From Nitrospira sp. (GTDB lineage: Bacteria > Nitrospirota > Nitrospiria > Nitrospirales > Nitrospiraceae): a DNA stretch of 5,116 nucleotides. Position 1 is the stretch's first letter. The number at the start of each line of letters is the position of its first letter. The notes below the pieces were generated by a model. It did not search any database, was not told where the DNA came from, and saw only the letters and a list, made by a program, of their open reading frames with translations. Location: the NCBI GenBank assembly GCA_025360665.1, contig JANYBU010000420.1, forward strand, positions 1 through 5,116, written 5' to 3'. Of the stretch, positions 4,487 to 5,116 are shown one piece after another. The translations under genes and the position numbers were made by a program.

Positions 4487-5116
4487 GTGTTTGTGGATCG
4501 ACGATTGCCTTCCATCTGTTACATCATCGTTCTCAGCGTTCTGAGCGTTTCTGCATATCCTTCCAGCGCGGCCTCGCCATCTCCGGCTCTTGAACAGGCA
4601 ACCGTGGCATCGAAGGCGCTTCGTCTCAGCCTGAACGACGCGCTGGGACTGTTCGTCAGTCAAAACCTTGATGTGCTCATCGCCAAGTACGGGATTGAGT
4701 ATACAAAAGGGCAGGAAGTCACCGCGCGGTTATTCCCGAATCCGTTGTTGTCTGTCGGGACGCTCAGCTCCTATACGCAAGGGAGGACCCTGTCCAACAG
4801 CGGGCAGCTGTTTACACAAGCCTTTCAGTTGTTCGAAATGGCCGGGAAACGGGGCTATCGAATCGAAAGTGCTGGGTTCGGCACGCAATCGGCAGAAGCG
4901 GCCTTTGAAGATGCCGTGCGGCAGCTTGGGTTTACCGTGAAGGATACCTATTACCGGATTCAGCTGGCTCAGCGAAGGCTGGTATTGGCAGAAGAGAATC
5001 GCGACCGTTTTTCCCGTATCCTCGAAGTCAATACCATCCGATTCAAAAAAGGGTACATCGCGGAAGTCGATCTCATTCGGATTCGCTTGCAGATGGTAGA
5101 CTTTCACTCCCAGGTG
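4487..5116 (+). CDS. CzcC/TolC-family outer-membrane metal-efflux protein (N-terminal part)
   Basis: The outer-membrane channel of a tripartite, probably heavy-metal (HME-RND) efflux pump; 210 residues are visible and the gene runs off the window end (family members are about 400-450 residues). A signal peptide is evident: MFVDRRLP, then hydrophobic SICYIIVLSVLSVSA (9-23), with cleavage possible after SSAA (26-29). The mature part begins with the TolC-family first helix, LRLSLNDALGLFVSQNLDVLIAK. Next come LFPNPLLSVG (82-91), the QLFEMAGKRGYRI segment typical of CzcC (family QPLELAGKRG), and the long helix with YRIQLAQRRLVLAEENRDRF and KKGYIAEVDLIRIRLQ (187-202). It starts with GTG and has its own promoter candidate. 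It is probably the first gene of an efflux operon, with the adaptor and pump expected beyond the window. The metal specificity cannot be told. A further upstream in-frame ATG at 4436 is an alternative start. Confidence 0.85.
   Translation, partial: MFVDRRLPSICYIIVLSVLSVSAYPSSAASPSPALEQATVASKALRLSLNDALGLFVSQNLDVLIAKYGIEYTKGQEVTARLFPNPLLSVGTLSSYTQGRTLSNSGQLFTQAFQLFEMAGKRGYRIESAGFGTQSAEAAFEDAVRQLGFTVKDTYYRIQLAQRRLVLAEENRDRFSRILEVNTIRFKKGYIAEVDLIRIRLQMVDFHSQV

Noticed and set aside
4730..5107. 125-codon minus-strand open frame
   Set aside because: Antisense to the CzcC-like efflux gene, whose family motifs are unmistakable.
1..5116. CRISPR array, tRNA or rRNA
   Set aside because: No regularly spaced direct repeats, no cloverleaf with a T-loop, and no rRNA-like stretches were seen.

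Overview
The window looks like an accessory, envelope and metal-stress region from a moderately GC-rich Gram-negative bacterium. Outer-membrane efflux proteins, a Slp-type lipoprotein, a periplasmic c-type cytochrome and a Spy/CpxP-like metal-resistance protein occur together, and the overall style recalls Nitrospira (Nitrospirota). That assignment rests on protein style only and is tentative. The main theme is gene decay: four of the seven protein-coding units are visibly broken, while three with good ribosome binding sites are intact.

Layout. Bases 1-785 hold the C-terminal half of a NodT/TolC-type outer-membrane efflux factor on +. It has an in-frame stop upstream and apparently lacks an internal block. 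Its stop overlaps by one base (TGATG) the start of a relic of an HlyD-type periplasmic adaptor (785-1055), of which a short N-terminal piece and the C-terminal strand region remain in two frames. Together they look like the remains of a tripartite RND efflux operon. An intact monohaem cytochrome c follows (1116-1535), then about 295 bases without a gene.

At 1831 a well-initiated secreted, His-rich, metal-resistance-type gene (Spy/CpxP-like) begins. It is broken by two single-base-type frameshifts and cut at its 3' end by an IS110-family insertion sequence lying on the minus strand (about 2262-3325). The transposase is itself dead in three visible ways: Asp to Asn at the first catalytic DEDD position, a frameshift near 2852, and a frameshift in a run of five C at 2466-2470. 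The 5' non-coding end of the IS (3179-3325) is strongly structured and sits where IS110-group elements encode their bridge RNA. It is the most interesting non-coding signal here.

Right of the IS are an intact Slp-family outer-membrane lipoprotein (3563-4111), a gene-free spacer of about 375 bases with a perfect 10-bp inverted repeat and a good -10 box, and the start of a CzcC/TolC-type outer-membrane metal-efflux protein (4487 to the window end). The last probably opens a heavy-metal RND efflux operon beyond the window. An old efflux/adaptor pair appears to have decayed and been interrupted by an IS, next to a complete efflux locus that is probably still functional.
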